Shown: positions 1 through 8,431 of the stretch, in pieces
Layout: the number at the start of each line of letters is the position of its first letter
Numbering within the stretch: position 1 is the first letter of the stretch
Assembly (NCBI GenBank): GCA_002715965.1
Contig: PBAL01000035.1
Coordinates: 1-48,358, forward strand
Direction: 5' to 3'
Source: Verrucomicrobiales bacterium
Lineage (GTDB): Bacteria > Verrucomicrobiota > Verrucomicrobiia > Limisphaerales > JAYPXF01
Length of the DNA stretch: 48,358 nt
Position numbers and translations under genes: made by a program
The notes under the pieces: model-generated
Seen by the model: only the letters and a program-made list of their open reading frames with translations
What the model was told of the DNA's origin: nothing
The model's database searches: none

Positions 1-2
1 CG

Positions 3-213
3 GGAAGCGTGAAACTGGCTGGTGACTTCACCGACTGGGAAGAAGCCGCCCGAAACATGCGCAAGCTCAAGAACGGAGCGTGGAAGACCACCATCAGACT
101 ATGAACACAAGTTCATGGTCGAAGGCGAATGGGTGAACGATCCGGAATGTGCGGAGATGCGCCCGAATCCTTTCGGTGGAGAGAATTCTGTTCGCCAGGT
201 GAAGCAGGACTGA
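3..213 (+). pseudogene. Broken CBM48/AMPK-type glycogen-binding domain protein, 3' part
   Basis: The stretch reads as a carbohydrate-binding module 48 (glycogen-binding, AMPK-beta-like) split over two frames. Bases 3-101 give GSVKLAGDFTDWEEAARNMR and on to TTIRL, then hit TGA at 102-104. From base 100 another frame gives YEHKFMVEGEWVNDPE, then NPFGGENSVRQV, ending with TGA at 211-213. In the family these halves are joined by a short PPGxY turn, which is missing here. A deletion of roughly 11-14 bases that also shifts the frame would explain this. The 5' end lies outside the window. The family call is from memory of the KFxVDGEWxxDP and NPFGxxNxVxxV signatures. A sequencing or assembly error is the main alternative to a real pseudogene. 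Confidence 0.7.
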
Positions 214-230
214 TCTGCCCAGCGTGCCGA

Positions 231-611
231 ATGTCTGGCGCGTATTACATCGTCCTGAAGGACGCACCTTCAGACTTCGGTCCGTTCGTGAACGGGAAAG
301 CTCTCGCACATGCCGAGAGCGAAATGGATCGCGCGTGCAAGGAACTGGGCGTGACTCCGCTGATGGATTTCTTCAGTCAGGACCCGGATGAGGCCGTCGA
401 CTTCCTTGAAGGCGAAGGCGTGGATGAAGGGGAGATCGATCTGCCCGAGGAGCAATGATTTGCACCCGCCGATGGACTGAAGACGGTTCGAGCTTTGAAG
501 GAGCGCATTCACTCCAACATTGAAGTGCTCGAAGAATTGAAGGAATACGAAGCTGTGCTCGCGAAAGCCGAAGAGTTGGAACTTCGCTGGCTCCTGGCCG
601 TGGACTTCTGA
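231..611 (+). pseudogene. Small conserved hypothetical protein interrupted by an in-frame TGA
   Basis: ATG at 231 opens a 75-codon frame (MSGAYYIVLKDAPSDFGPFV, then PLMDFFSQDPDEA) that ends at TGA 456-458. The same frame stays open after the stop, reading FAPADGLKTVRALKERIHSN and then a charged helix ending RWLLAVDF before TGA 609-611. I recall relatives of this small acidic family running straight through this point with an EQWF segment, so the TGA sits where TGG (Trp) is expected. The segment after HSN also looks a few residues short. Function is unknown; it lies 17 bases after the CBM48 relic. One nonsense change or base-call error would suffice. A separate downstream protein is unlikely, because no good start with a ribosome site is visible after 458. 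Confidence 0.65.
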
Positions 612-621
612 GCGGGTCCGT

Positions 622-1431
622 TTACTTCACGTCCCCGGTATAGACGTTCATTCTGCCTTCACGAAGAAACCCGATCATCGTCTGTCCGTTCTCCCGAGCG
701 AAATCGACGGCGAGACTCGATGGGGCCGAAACTGCCGCAATGATCGAGATCTGTGCTGCGAGCGCCTTCTGCATGATCTCGAAGGAAGCACGTCCGCTGA
801 CAAGCAGGATGTTTTCCGTGCAGGGAAACTCGCCGGCGAGAAATCCGTGACCGATCACCTTGTCCACAGCGTTGTGACGCCCGACGTCTTCACGAAGGAC
901 AATCAATTCTCCGTTCAGATCGAAAAGCGCGGCCGCATGCAACCCGCCAGTGCTACTGAAGACATCCTGGGCTTCTCGAAGTTTCTGTGGGAGCGAGGCG
1001 ATCAGTTCGGCGCTGACTGGAGGCGCGTCTTCGATCTTGGGAAACTGTTGTTGCACGGCGTCGATCGTTGCCTTGCCGCACAGGCCGCAGCTGGATGAGG
1101 CAAAAACGTGGCGGGTGAGTTTTTCGAGATCAAGTTCGAGCTTGGGAGACACGTAGACGTTCACGACGTTGCCGGTATCTGCCGCCTCGCCAATCTGACA
1201 GTGATTGATGGCTAGCACATCTGCCGTCCTCGTGATCACCGCTTCCGTGCAGAGGAAACCGGCCGCGAGTTCGTAGTCGTGTCCCGGCGTGCGCATGGTC
1301 ACCGCAACCGCCTCGCCACGCACACGAATCTCCAGGGGGTCCTCCACCACCAGCACGTCCTCCACCTCTTCCACTGCGCCGTCGCGATACCGCGTGATCT
1401 TGAGAGATTTGGTTGCCGGATGTTCGTCCAT
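622..1431 (-). CDS. fdhD: FdhD, sulfurtransferase for formate dehydrogenase maturation
   Basis: A 269-residue FdhD. The family transfers sulfur from the cysteine desulfurase IscS to the molybdenum/tungsten bis-MGD cofactor before it enters formate dehydrogenase-type enzymes in the cytoplasm. The CGLCG motif with its two cysteines (about residues 115 and 118) is visible, as are the family blocks RTPGHDYELAAGFL, FSSTGGLHAAALF, REDVGRHNAVDKVIG and SGRASFEIMQKA. Length is normal. The start ATG overlaps the stop of the upstream oxygenase by one base (TGATG), so the two are probably cotranscribed and translationally coupled. No formate dehydrogenase lies in this window, so its client enzyme must be elsewhere. 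Confidence 0.96.
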   Translation of the reverse strand: MDEHPATKSLKITRYRDGAVEEVEDVLVVEDPLEIRVRGEAVAVTMRTPGHDYELAAGFLCTEAVITRTADVLAINHCQIGEAADTGNVVNVYVSPKLELDLEKLTRHVFASSSCGLCGKATIDAVQQQFPKIEDAPPVSAELIASLPQKLREAQDVFSSTGGLHAAALFDLNGELIVLREDVGRHNAVDKVIGHGFLAGEFPCTENILLVSGRASFEIMQKALAAQISIIAAVSAPSSLAVDFARENGQTMIGFLREGRMNVYTGDVK

Positions 1432-2048
1432 CAGAACCAGTTGTAATTGAAGCTGATGCTGATCCGTTCGGACTTGGTCGGATTGGAGGCGACCTCGTGT
1501 CGAAGCCAGCTTTCGAAGAGCACGACCTTGCCGGCTTCGGCTGGGAATTGAATGAACTGCTGGTTCTCGCGACGGGCATCCGGTTTTCGTGGAGGAGCAG
1601 CCATCATGCGATCCAGGCGCGGGTCTTCGAACTTGATTCTCGAACAGCCTTTGGGCGTCTTCACGTAGTAGGTTCCGCTGATGGTCGAGTTGGGATGCAG
1701 GTGAAGTCCATGGACCGTATGCTCGGGCATCACGTTTACCCAGCAGTCCGTCATAATCAGCTCACGATCGGTGAGATCGTACTCGAGTTCCCTTGCAAAT
1801 GCCTTCACATGGCGATCCAGCTTCTTCTCCAATTCCATGAACGTTGAGGAAAATTGGTGCAGCTTGTCCATGCTGCCATAGGAAGTGTAACCGCCCGGGT
1901 AATTCTTCCTGGACCAGCGCTGGCCCGGCACGTCGAAATCGCGGATCTGCGCGGTCTCCTTGATTAATTCGCGATTGAAAGCCGGCGCGCCTTTGCGTTG
2001 GAGATCGGTGTAGTGGATGTAGGTTGGGAACAGCGCGTGTGTTCGCAT
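1431..2048 (-). CDS. TIGR02466-family 2OG-Fe(II) oxygenase-like protein
   Basis: This 205-residue protein matches the TIGR02466 group of putative 2-oxoglutarate/Fe(II)-dependent oxygenases. Visible blocks are the N-terminal FPTYIHYTDL, a central CWVNVMPEHTVHGLHLHPNS followed by SGTYYVKTPKG, and a C-terminal block around LFESWLRHEV and ERISISFNYNWF. The HLHP histidines, the WLRH histidine and the later arginine fit the metal and 2OG ligands of a double-stranded beta-helix, as inferred from pattern. The substrate is unknown; relatives are often marine, phage-linked or PVC. It leads fdhD with a one-base overlap. It appears intact even though the region just upstream is full of gene relics. Confidence 0.85.
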   Translation of the reverse strand: MRTHALFPTYIHYTDLQRKGAPAFNRELIKETAQIRDFDVPGQRWSRKNYPGGYTSYGSMDKLHQFSSTFMELEKKLDRHVKAFARELEYDLTDRELIMTDCWVNVMPEHTVHGLHLHPNSTISGTYYVKTPKGCSRIKFEDPRLDRMMAAPPRKPDARRENQQFIQFPAEAGKVVLFESWLRHEVASNPTKSERISISFNYNWF

Positions 2049-2235
2049 TGGGGGAAAGGGTAACAGGGCGAGGGACGCGGGGCGAGGGGATCGTAGTTGC
2101 GCCGTTGTGGGCGATTATTGCGCGCACGCACAACGGGTAATCAAGCCAAGCTGAATTCTGGAATTTTCTTCCTCCCTCCAATCCCGCTTCCGCCGGGATG
2201 TCTATTACCCACAAATCCGATATCTCTGATATTTC

Positions 2236-2300
2236 GGGTGTCGCGAACGCGTCAGCGTTTTGGACTACGGCAGTCCTCTGCCGTTTTCCGTTGTGCGGAC
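2236..2300. repeat. REP-like double-hairpin element
   Basis: Two perfect small hairpins stand side by side: AACGC-GTCA-GCGTT at 2246-2259 and CGGCAG-TCCT-CTGCCG at 2268-2283. An imperfect AT-rich palindrome lies just upstream, around GATATCTCTGATAT at 2219-2232. The layout resembles bacterial REP/BIME units, and similar paired stems occur as dispersed repeats in verrucomicrobial genomes (from memory). It sits about 50 bases beyond the truncated end of the NAMPT relic. No second copy was noticed in this window, so the repeat status is inferred. Confidence 0.5.
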
Positions 2301-2352
2301 GCATCAAGATTACCGCGAATGGGGAATACGTTGATGTTTGGGAACAGTCGAG

Positions 2353-2662
2353 ACGGACCACGAACTTTCCATCGCGCGCTTCGATCTCGTCCTTGAGCGT
2401 CTTGCCATAAAGCTCGATCGCACGATCGATGTCGTAGCTGTCGCTGGCGTGCGACAGAATTCCGGTGGGGTATTCGCGAATCAACCGACGCGTCATTTCT
2501 ACTTTACCTTCCTCACGCAAGGCGGTTGCGATGCTGTGTTCGGTCGCGGGAACGCTGAAATTTCGGATCGGTGACTTCAACCTTCATCAACACGTTGCTG
2601 CCATCGACCGGCGTGCCTTCCGGGACCGCGCGGATTCGCAGGGGTAGTCTGCCGCCGAGCCC
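2353..2662 (-). pseudogene. nadV: Relic of nicotinamide phosphoribosyltransferase (NAMPT/NadV)
   Basis: Two NAMPT pieces lie end to end in different frames. Bases 2662-2558 (minus) encode GGRLPLRIRAVPEGTPVDGS and then LMKVEVTDPKF, the N-terminal NAMPT block. From about 2559 another frame gives FSVPATEHSIATALREEG, then ILSHASDSYDIDRAIELYGK and ARDGKFVVR, the central block with the EHS and SDSYDI active-site region. Roughly 100 residues that normally separate the blocks are missing. The gene stops at the arginine of what should be RPDSG, so the PRPP-site aspartate and the whole C-terminal third are gone. The long minus-strand frame continuing to 1762 is read-through into non-family sequence. 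It cannot make a functional enzyme as written. Confidence 0.8.
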
Positions 2663-2709
2663 GGAAATCGAGGGGGGGTGCGAAGGGTGTTCCTCAGCCG
2701 GGCAAGTAA

Positions 2710-2841
2710 CAGGAACATGATGAGTTTGTCGTGCTTGTCCCGAACCGTGTCGATCAATCCCCGGTGTCCCTCATGCAGCTCGTGAACCTGAAATCTCCCG
2801 ACGATTACGCCTACGTCGGTCTTTGTTTCCTTTGCTTTCAT
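2710..2841 (-). pseudogene. Relic of NMN adenylyltransferase (NadM/NadR-like), 5' end only
   Basis: ATG at 2841 starts MKAKETKTDVGVIVGRFQVH, followed by ELHEGHRGLIDTVRDKHDKL and IMFL. This is the first strand and helix of the nucleotidylyltransferase fold, with the GRFQ-x-HxGH ATP-binding signature (the second histidine appears in EGHRG). Homology ends after about 44 residues, and the sequence passes within about 50 bases into the NAMPT relic. In intact relatives the enzyme makes NAD from NMN and is often encoded beside NAMPT, forming the two-step nicotinamide salvage route. The order here, adenylyltransferase then NAMPT on the same strand, fits a former salvage operon. The rest of the enzyme is absent. 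Confidence 0.75.
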
Positions 2842-3071
2842 AGAATATCTGAACCTTTCCATGTCCCGTGTTGGCGGGATCAGCAAGTTGTTGGAATCAA
2901 GATACGCGGTGTTGGAATGGGGTTAATAGTTAAAGTGTATGTATTAAACTAATGAAGAAGGGGCTAGAAACGAAGAGCGTGGGACAAGGGGAAACTGCTC
3001 GTGCTGAAGCACTCGCGCGGCTCGGCGGGAGCCTTGCCCCACTTGGGGGGATTTCACGTTCTCTGGAGTTT

Positions 3072-4775
3072 TCAGCTCTTTCGCCAGTCGAGAACTTTGA
3101 GGCGCACGGAGTATTCGCCGTTGTACTCGTTGATCTCCGGGGAGCAGGCGAGATCGACGCGGCCTTCGGGAAGTGACTTTTCTGCCGAGTTCCACCAGAT
3201 GGCATCCACGCGTTCCTTGCCGCTGGTGAGCTTGAGGATGCGGTGTTGCTTGGACTTTCCAATCAAACGTGGAGGGGCATGCATCCACACGTCTTTGACC
3301 ACGACCTGCACGGAAGGGTTGCCCTGCCCGAAAGGTTCCAGGCGGGAAAGTGCCCGGGTCGCTTCGAATCCGATTTCGTGAAGTTCAACCTCGGCGTCGA
3401 GTCGGAGGGGAGGCAGGAGATCGTCCGGACGAAGCTGCTGGCGGGCGATCTTGTTGAGGCGCTCCCGGAACGCATCGACCTTTTCAGGATCGATACTCAG
3501 TCCGGCAGCCATGGCGTGACCGCCGTGCCGCAGCAACAGGTCGTCGCACTCGCGCAACGCAGCTGCGAGATCAAAGCCCTCAATGCTGCGTCCTGAACCA
3601 CGCCATTCCCCGCCTTCGCCACCAAGGATGAAGGTCGGGCGATAGAATTCGCGCAGCACGCGTGACGCGACGATGCCAACCACGCCGATGTGCCACATGG
3701 GTTGGCCTTCAACAATCGCGAAGTCCGTTGCCGGATCGAACCGATTCTTCAAGTCGCTGATGACTTGATCGACAATACTTTGTTCGATCTCCTGGCGCTC
3801 CCGATTCCGCGCGTCGAGGTTGTGCGCGATGCTCCTGGCCTTGGCGGGATCCGTAGCCGTCATCAGATCGAGGGCTTCCATTGCGTGTTCGAGCCGGCCC
3901 GCTGCATTGAGGCGTGGACCCAGTTGGAAACCGACTTCATACACTCCAATTGGACCGTTGATCTGGGCGACGTCCTTGAGCGACTTGAGTCCAAGGCGTT
4001 GTGTTCCGGAAACCCGGGGAAGCCCTGTGGATGTCAGGATGCGGTTTTCGTTCCGGAGCGGGACCAAGTCAGCAACCGTGCCCAAAGCGACAACATCCAG
4101 CAGCTCACGCACATCACAGGCCGCAGCGTCTTCCTCGTTCAATTCGCGTCCGCACTTGACCAACGCGTGTGCCAGCTTGAACGCGAGTCCCGCGGAACAT
4201 AGCTCCTGAAATCGATCGCCGAGTTGCGGGTTCACCAATGCGATGGCCCGGGGCGCCGGATCTGACACCTGGTGATGGTCGAGAACGATTGTTTCAATCC
4301 CTTGTTCTTTCAGCCACGCAATGCTCTCGACTGCAGTTGATCCGCAGTCGACAGCGAGGAGGAGATCAGGCCGGTATTTCTCGATGCAGTTCTCAACGGC
4401 TTCACGACTCAGTCCGTAGCCTTCGTCAAATCGATGCGGCAAGTAAGGCTTTGCCTGAAATCCCAGTTGGTTGAAAACATCCAGCAGCAACGTGGTGGAT
4501 GTGACGCCATCAACGTCGTAGTCGCCAAAGATCACGATTGTCTCCTTCTTTTCTCGTGCCGCTCGCAGCCGATCAACGGCGGCCTGCATGTTGGGGAGGA
4601 GAAAGGGGTCGGCGAGATTCTTCAGGCGCGGATTGAGAAAGGGATCGATCGCTTCCGGCTCGCTGTGCCCGCGGTTTACGAGGCATTGTGCGAGGAGGGG
4701 AGTGATGTTGAGTTCTTTGGAAAGCCGCTCCGTGAGCAGGGGTTGCGCAGGATCAAGATTCCAGCGGAACTTCAT
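3072..4775 (-). CDS. recJ: Single-stranded-DNA-specific exonuclease RecJ
   Basis: A complete 567-residue RecJ, the 5'-3' single-strand exonuclease of RecF-pathway recombination, base-excision and mismatch repair. DHH-family motifs are in order: FGDYDVDGVTS (Asp cluster, residues 83-93), AVDCGS (141-146) and LDHHQV (165-170), followed by a DHHA1 domain with GQPMWHIGVVGIVASR and RHGGHAMAAGLS, and a C-terminal OB-fold region ending RLKVLDWRKS. Length matches the family. Its ATG overlaps the stop of the upstream TerC gene by four bases (ATGA), suggesting one transcript from terC. The gap after it, to the NMN adenylyltransferase relic, shows no gene. Confidence 0.97.
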   Translation of the reverse strand: MKFRWNLDPAQPLLTERLSKELNITPLLAQCLVNRGHSEPEAIDPFLNPRLKNLADPFLLPNMQAAVDRLRAAREKKETIVIFGDYDVDGVTSTTLLLDVFNQLGFQAKPYLPHRFDEGYGLSREAVENCIEKYRPDLLLAVDCGSTAVESIAWLKEQGIETIVLDHHQVSDPAPRAIALVNPQLGDRFQELCSAGLAFKLAHALVKCGRELNEEDAAACDVRELLDVVALGTVADLVPLRNENRILTSTGLPRVSGTQRLGLKSLKDVAQINGPIGVYEVGFQLGPRLNAAGRLEHAMEALDLMTATDPAKARSIAHNLDARNRERQEIEQSIVDQVISDLKNRFDPATDFAIVEGQPMWHIGVVGIVASRVLREFYRPTFILGGEGGEWRGSGRSIEGFDLAAALRECDDLLLRHGGHAMAAGLSIDPEKVDAFRERLNKIARQQLRPDDLLPPLRLDAEVELHEIGFEATRALSRLEPFGQGNPSVQVVVKDVWMHAPPRLIGKSKQHRILKLTSGKERVDAIWWNSAEKSLPEGRVDLACSPEINEYNGEYSVRLKVLDWRKS

Positions 4776-5827
4776 GAACCGCTCTTCTCAGCGGCAGCCG
4801 AATCGCCGTCCGGTTTTGGTGCATCATCGGGCTTGGGATCATCGCTTTCCTTGTAGAGCGCGGGATCGGGATGTTTCCGCGCCGTACCGATCGACACGAT
4901 GATGGAGGTGATGATAATTCCCGCCACGATGTAGAGGCTGGCAACCACCGAGATTTTTATCTCCGCCATTTCCGCAAGCATCTTCCCGCCAATGAACACG
5001 AGAACGAGTGAGAGACCGAATTTGAGATAGCGGAAATACTCGATGGCATTCGCCAGGACGAAGTAAAGCGAGCGCAAGCCCAGGATGGCAAAGACGTTCG
5101 AGGTAAAGACGATGAACTCCTTCTGCGTCACCGCGAAGATCGCGGGGATCGAATCGAGCGCGAAGACAAGGTCCGTGGTCTCGATCATAACCAGCACCAG
5201 GGCGAGGGGAGTAAGCGCGCGCTTGCCGTTCAGGGTGGTGAGGAAATTCTGGCCTTCGAATTCATTGGTCACCGGGAACCACTTGCGGGCCAGCTTGATG
5301 AACGGATTCTTCTCCGGCTCCACACCTTCCTCGTCGGTCTGGAGCAGCATCTTCACACCGGAATAAACGAGGAACAGCCCGAAGAAATAGAGAATCCAGT
5401 GAAACTCTCGAATCAGCGCGGCACCAGCGACGATCATCACACCACGCATCACGAGGGCACCCATGATTCCCCAGAAGAGAACCCGATGCTGGAGTTCTGC
5501 CGGTACGCGGAAGTACCCAAAGATCAGGGCAATGACGAAGACGTTGTCCATCGAGAGGGACAGCTCGATGATGTAACCGGTGATGAATTCCGTGCCTTCG
5601 GTGAACCCGCGATACACGGAAACGTAGCTGCCGAACAGAAGTGCCAGGGACGCCCACAACCCCGACCAGGCCAAGGCTTCACGAAAATTGACCTTGCGGG
5701 CTTCGCGGTGGAAGACGCCCAGATCGAGGGCGAGGAAGAACAACACCGCGACGATGAAAATGGCCCAATGCATCGGAGTGATCTCCATGCGCTGAATCCC
5801 ATCTACCACGGCTGGGGAGTTTTCCAT
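4772..5827 (-). CDS. TerC/Alx-family integral membrane protein
   Basis: A 351-residue polytopic inner-membrane protein of the TerC/Alx family, implicated in metal (manganese) export and in metalation of exported proteins. About eight hydrophobic helices are visible. Family hallmarks are ALDLGVFHREARKVNFREA, ELSLSMDNVFVIALIF and ETTDLVFALDSIPAIFAVT, whose membrane aspartates (MDN, TTD, ALDS) are the presumed metal ligands. The C-terminal 35 residues are a hydrophilic tail rich in D, P and K, with repeated PKPD. It precedes recJ with a four-base overlap. The substrate here cannot be read from sequence. ATG at 5827 gives the longest frame; an internal ATG (MEITPMHW) about 14 codons later is possible. 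Confidence 0.92.
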   Translation of the reverse strand: MENSPAVVDGIQRMEITPMHWAIFIVAVLFFLALDLGVFHREARKVNFREALAWSGLWASLALLFGSYVSVYRGFTEGTEFITGYIIELSLSMDNVFVIALIFGYFRVPAELQHRVLFWGIMGALVMRGVMIVAGAALIREFHWILYFFGLFLVYSGVKMLLQTDEEGVEPEKNPFIKLARKWFPVTNEFEGQNFLTTLNGKRALTPLALVLVMIETTDLVFALDSIPAIFAVTQKEFIVFTSNVFAILGLRSLYFVLANAIEYFRYLKFGLSLVLVFIGGKMLAEMAEIKISVVASLYIVAGIIITSIIVSIGTARKHPDPALYKESDDPKPDDAPKPDGDSAAAEKSGS

Positions 5828-5869
5828 TTGGATCTCGGGTTGAACGGACGGGAGTCAATCCCGTGTCGC

Positions 5870-8398
5870 TCAGGCGGTCGCAGTTCCGACATCCGGGCCG
5901 GAAACCTGCGGGCTGCTCATCTTCGGTCGCTCACCCTTGTGCCACCAAAGCACAGTTGCGCTGGCCACGTAAATACTGGAGTAGGTTCCCACCATGACGC
6001 CAATCAGCAGAGTCAGTGCAAAATCCTCAATCACCCCACCGCCAAACAGGTAGAGGGCGGTCACCGCAAACAGCGTCGTTCCGGATGTGATGATGGTGCG
6101 TGCCAAGGTCTGGTTGATCGCCTTGTTGATGAGCTCCAGGAACGTTCCCCGATACCCCAGCTTCAGATCCTCTCGGATGCGGTCGAAGATCACAATTGTG
6201 TCGTTGATGGAGAAACCGATGATGGTCAACAACGCGGCTACGATCGGCGCGCTCAACTGTCCGCCGACCAGGATGAACAGGCCGAGCGTGACAAGGAAGT
6301 CATGCAAGACGGCGATGACAGCCGCAATTGAGAAGGAAAACTCAAAGCGAACACCCACGTAGAACAGGATGCCGAACAATGCCAGGATCAACGAGACGAG
6401 CGCCGATGCAAGAATTTCCTTGCCGATGACCGCACCGACCTGGCGCTTGGAAAGCTCCTTGAACTCTGAATCGGCAAAGGCGGACTGCAGGGCGCTTGTG
6501 ATGGCATCGCCAGCCCCTGCCGGAGCGGTGATACGCAGGCGTTCCCCACCGACATCACCAAGATTCTGCTGATACTGCACCGTCACGTCCGAGCCGACGG
6601 TCATTTCCTTCCCAGCGTCGGTGTAGTTCACCGCGGCAATTGCCTCGCGGATTTCACCGTCGTCCGCCGACTTGGCAAACGAGTACGTCAGAGCATCACC
6701 GCCGACGAAATCAACACCAAGCGCGGACTTGCCTTTCACGCCGATGCCGAGTCCGACACCGAGGAAGAGAATGACACAGGAAGCAATTGCAGCCGGTTTC
6801 GCAAAGTTCAGGAACTCGATCTTCGTATCGGAAACGACCGAGAGCATCTTGACGTCCTTGACGATTCCCCTTTCCACCAGAAAATCGAACAACAGGCGTG
6901 TGACCACCAGGGCGGTGAACATCGACGCACAGATGCCGATGGTCAGCGTGACGCCGAAGCCCTTGACCGGCCCCGTGCCGAGGTAGATCAGAATTATCGA
7001 GACAATAAGGGTTGTGACGTTGGAGTCGAAGATCGTTCCCCAGGCCTTGTCATAGCCGGAGTTCAATGCCCCTCGCAGAGATTTGCCGACCCTGAGTTCC
7101 TCACGGATACGTTCGTAGATCAGGACGTTCGCATCCACCGCCATACCGATCGTCAGCACGATACCGGCGATGCCCGGCAGCGTGAAGGTGGCCTCAAGCG
7201 AGCACATGACCCCGAGCAGGATCACAAGGTTCAGCGCCAGGGCGACGTTGGCGAGGAATCCGGGCACGATATAGTAACACAACATGAATATCGCAACCGC
7301 GACGATTCCGAGGAGCGCTGCATTCTGTCCGCTGCTGATGGAAGCCTTTCCGAGGGTCGGATCGACTTCCTCAATATCAAGCAGGCTCACTGGAGTCTCC
7401 AGCGGGTTTTCGAGCACCTGCGCGAGTTCGCTGGCTTCCTTGTAGGTAAAGTCACCGTTGATGACACCACTTCCCTTGATCTCGCCTTCAATCACCGGGG
7501 CGGACTTCACCTCACCATCCAGAACAATGGCCAGTCGGTTGCCGATATTCTCCCGGGTAAGGCCGGCAAAAATCAACGCGCCCTCTGAATCCCAGTTGAA
7601 GGCGATGCGCGGCTGCATGGTGACGATGTCACGGTCCACGAACGCCTGGGTGATGTACTTGCCCGTGAGTTCGGCCTTCCGTTTCACCAGCAGACGTTCG
7701 ACAAAGCGTTCTCCTTTGTCGTTCTTGCGTGACAGCTCCATCATCTCATAGCCGGGAGCCATGAGATCCTGGGCCACCAGGTCATCGTTCTCCGCGTGCA
7801 CCATCCGAAACTCCAAGAAAGCGGGCTGGGTCAGCGTGTCAATCACCTGCTTGCGCTCACCGCTGCTGAGACCGGGCATCTGGATGATGATGCGATCCTT
7901 GCCTTCTGCGCGGATGATCGGTTCGGCCACGCCAAACTTGTCGACACGCGCCCGAAGCACGGAAATCGCCTGATCCTGCAAGGCGGCCGTATCCGCAACG
8001 CGCGCCACCGTATTGCTGTCCAATCCGACGATGAACGAAGAGCCGCCCTGCAAGTCCAGTCCCTTGCGAAAGCGGCCGCGCGATTCTTTTTGGAGGCGGC
8101 TCAAGATGGCCTGGTTCGGATCGCGTTCGCCTTTGACGCTGAAGTTGAAGTAGTTGGTGAGTTGATTCGTGCCGACGGCCGACATCAGGGCACGGTATTC
8201 GCGCGGTGGAACATTGGTGTCCGCGGCAAAATTGTTGGTGGCCACCGAGACCATGCCGTTGAAGGCTTCATCCCGCTTCAGCGCCCTCTCCTGAAAGACC
8301 TCGATCACGCTGCGATCCTTCATCGGGGTCATCTCATAAAAGGCCCACGCAATCACAAACAGGACCGCGAATGTTCTGAACGTATTGTTTCGCTTCAT
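5870..8398 (-). CDS. secDF: Fused SecDF preprotein translocase subunit
   Basis: An 842-residue fusion of SecD and SecF, the proton-driven accessory subunits that help SecYEG pull proteins across the inner membrane. One N-terminal helix precedes a large periplasmic P1 region (LDLQGGSSFIVGLD, RVDKFGVAEP). The SecD core follows, with VLTIGMAVDANVLIYERIRE. A second half begins near residue 540 with the SecF periplasmic part (GVDFVGGDALTYSF) and helices carrying LTIIGFSINDTIVIFDRIRE. The Asp/Arg proton-path residues of both halves are present. A purine-rich ribosome site (AGAGGGAAG) stands about 6 bases before the ATG. It lies 33 bases after yajC, the usual operon partner. Confidence 0.97.
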   Translation of the reverse strand: MKRNNTFRTFAVLFVIAWAFYEMTPMKDRSVIEVFQERALKRDEAFNGMVSVATNNFAADTNVPPREYRALMSAVGTNQLTNYFNFSVKGERDPNQAILSRLQKESRGRFRKGLDLQGGSSFIVGLDSNTVARVADTAALQDQAISVLRARVDKFGVAEPIIRAEGKDRIIIQMPGLSSGERKQVIDTLTQPAFLEFRMVHAENDDLVAQDLMAPGYEMMELSRKNDKGERFVERLLVKRKAELTGKYITQAFVDRDIVTMQPRIAFNWDSEGALIFAGLTRENIGNRLAIVLDGEVKSAPVIEGEIKGSGVINGDFTYKEASELAQVLENPLETPVSLLDIEEVDPTLGKASISSGQNAALLGIVAVAIFMLCYYIVPGFLANVALALNLVILLGVMCSLEATFTLPGIAGIVLTIGMAVDANVLIYERIREELRVGKSLRGALNSGYDKAWGTIFDSNVTTLIVSIILIYLGTGPVKGFGVTLTIGICASMFTALVVTRLLFDFLVERGIVKDVKMLSVVSDTKIEFLNFAKPAAIASCVILFLGVGLGIGVKGKSALGVDFVGGDALTYSFAKSADDGEIREAIAAVNYTDAGKEMTVGSDVTVQYQQNLGDVGGERLRITAPAGAGDAITSALQSAFADSEFKELSKRQVGAVIGKEILASALVSLILALFGILFYVGVRFEFSFSIAAVIAVLHDFLVTLGLFILVGGQLSAPIVAALLTIIGFSINDTIVIFDRIREDLKLGYRGTFLELINKAINQTLARTIITSGTTLFAVTALYLFGGGVIEDFALTLLIGVMVGTYSSIYVASATVLWWHKGERPKMSSPQVSGPDVGTATA

Positions 8399-8431
8399 TG
8401 AAAAACTTCCCTCTGGAAAACAGTTGCCGGC

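Noticed and set aside
456..458. Selenocysteine or reassigned TGA
   Set aside because: The expected residue is Trp, no SECIS-like hairpin stands directly after the codon, and TGA is the ordinary stop of many intact genes here.
1762..2580. 272-residue protein on minus
   Set aside because: Only its first ~76 residues match NAMPT; the rest is read-through over a repeat and into the oxygenase gene in the wrong frame.
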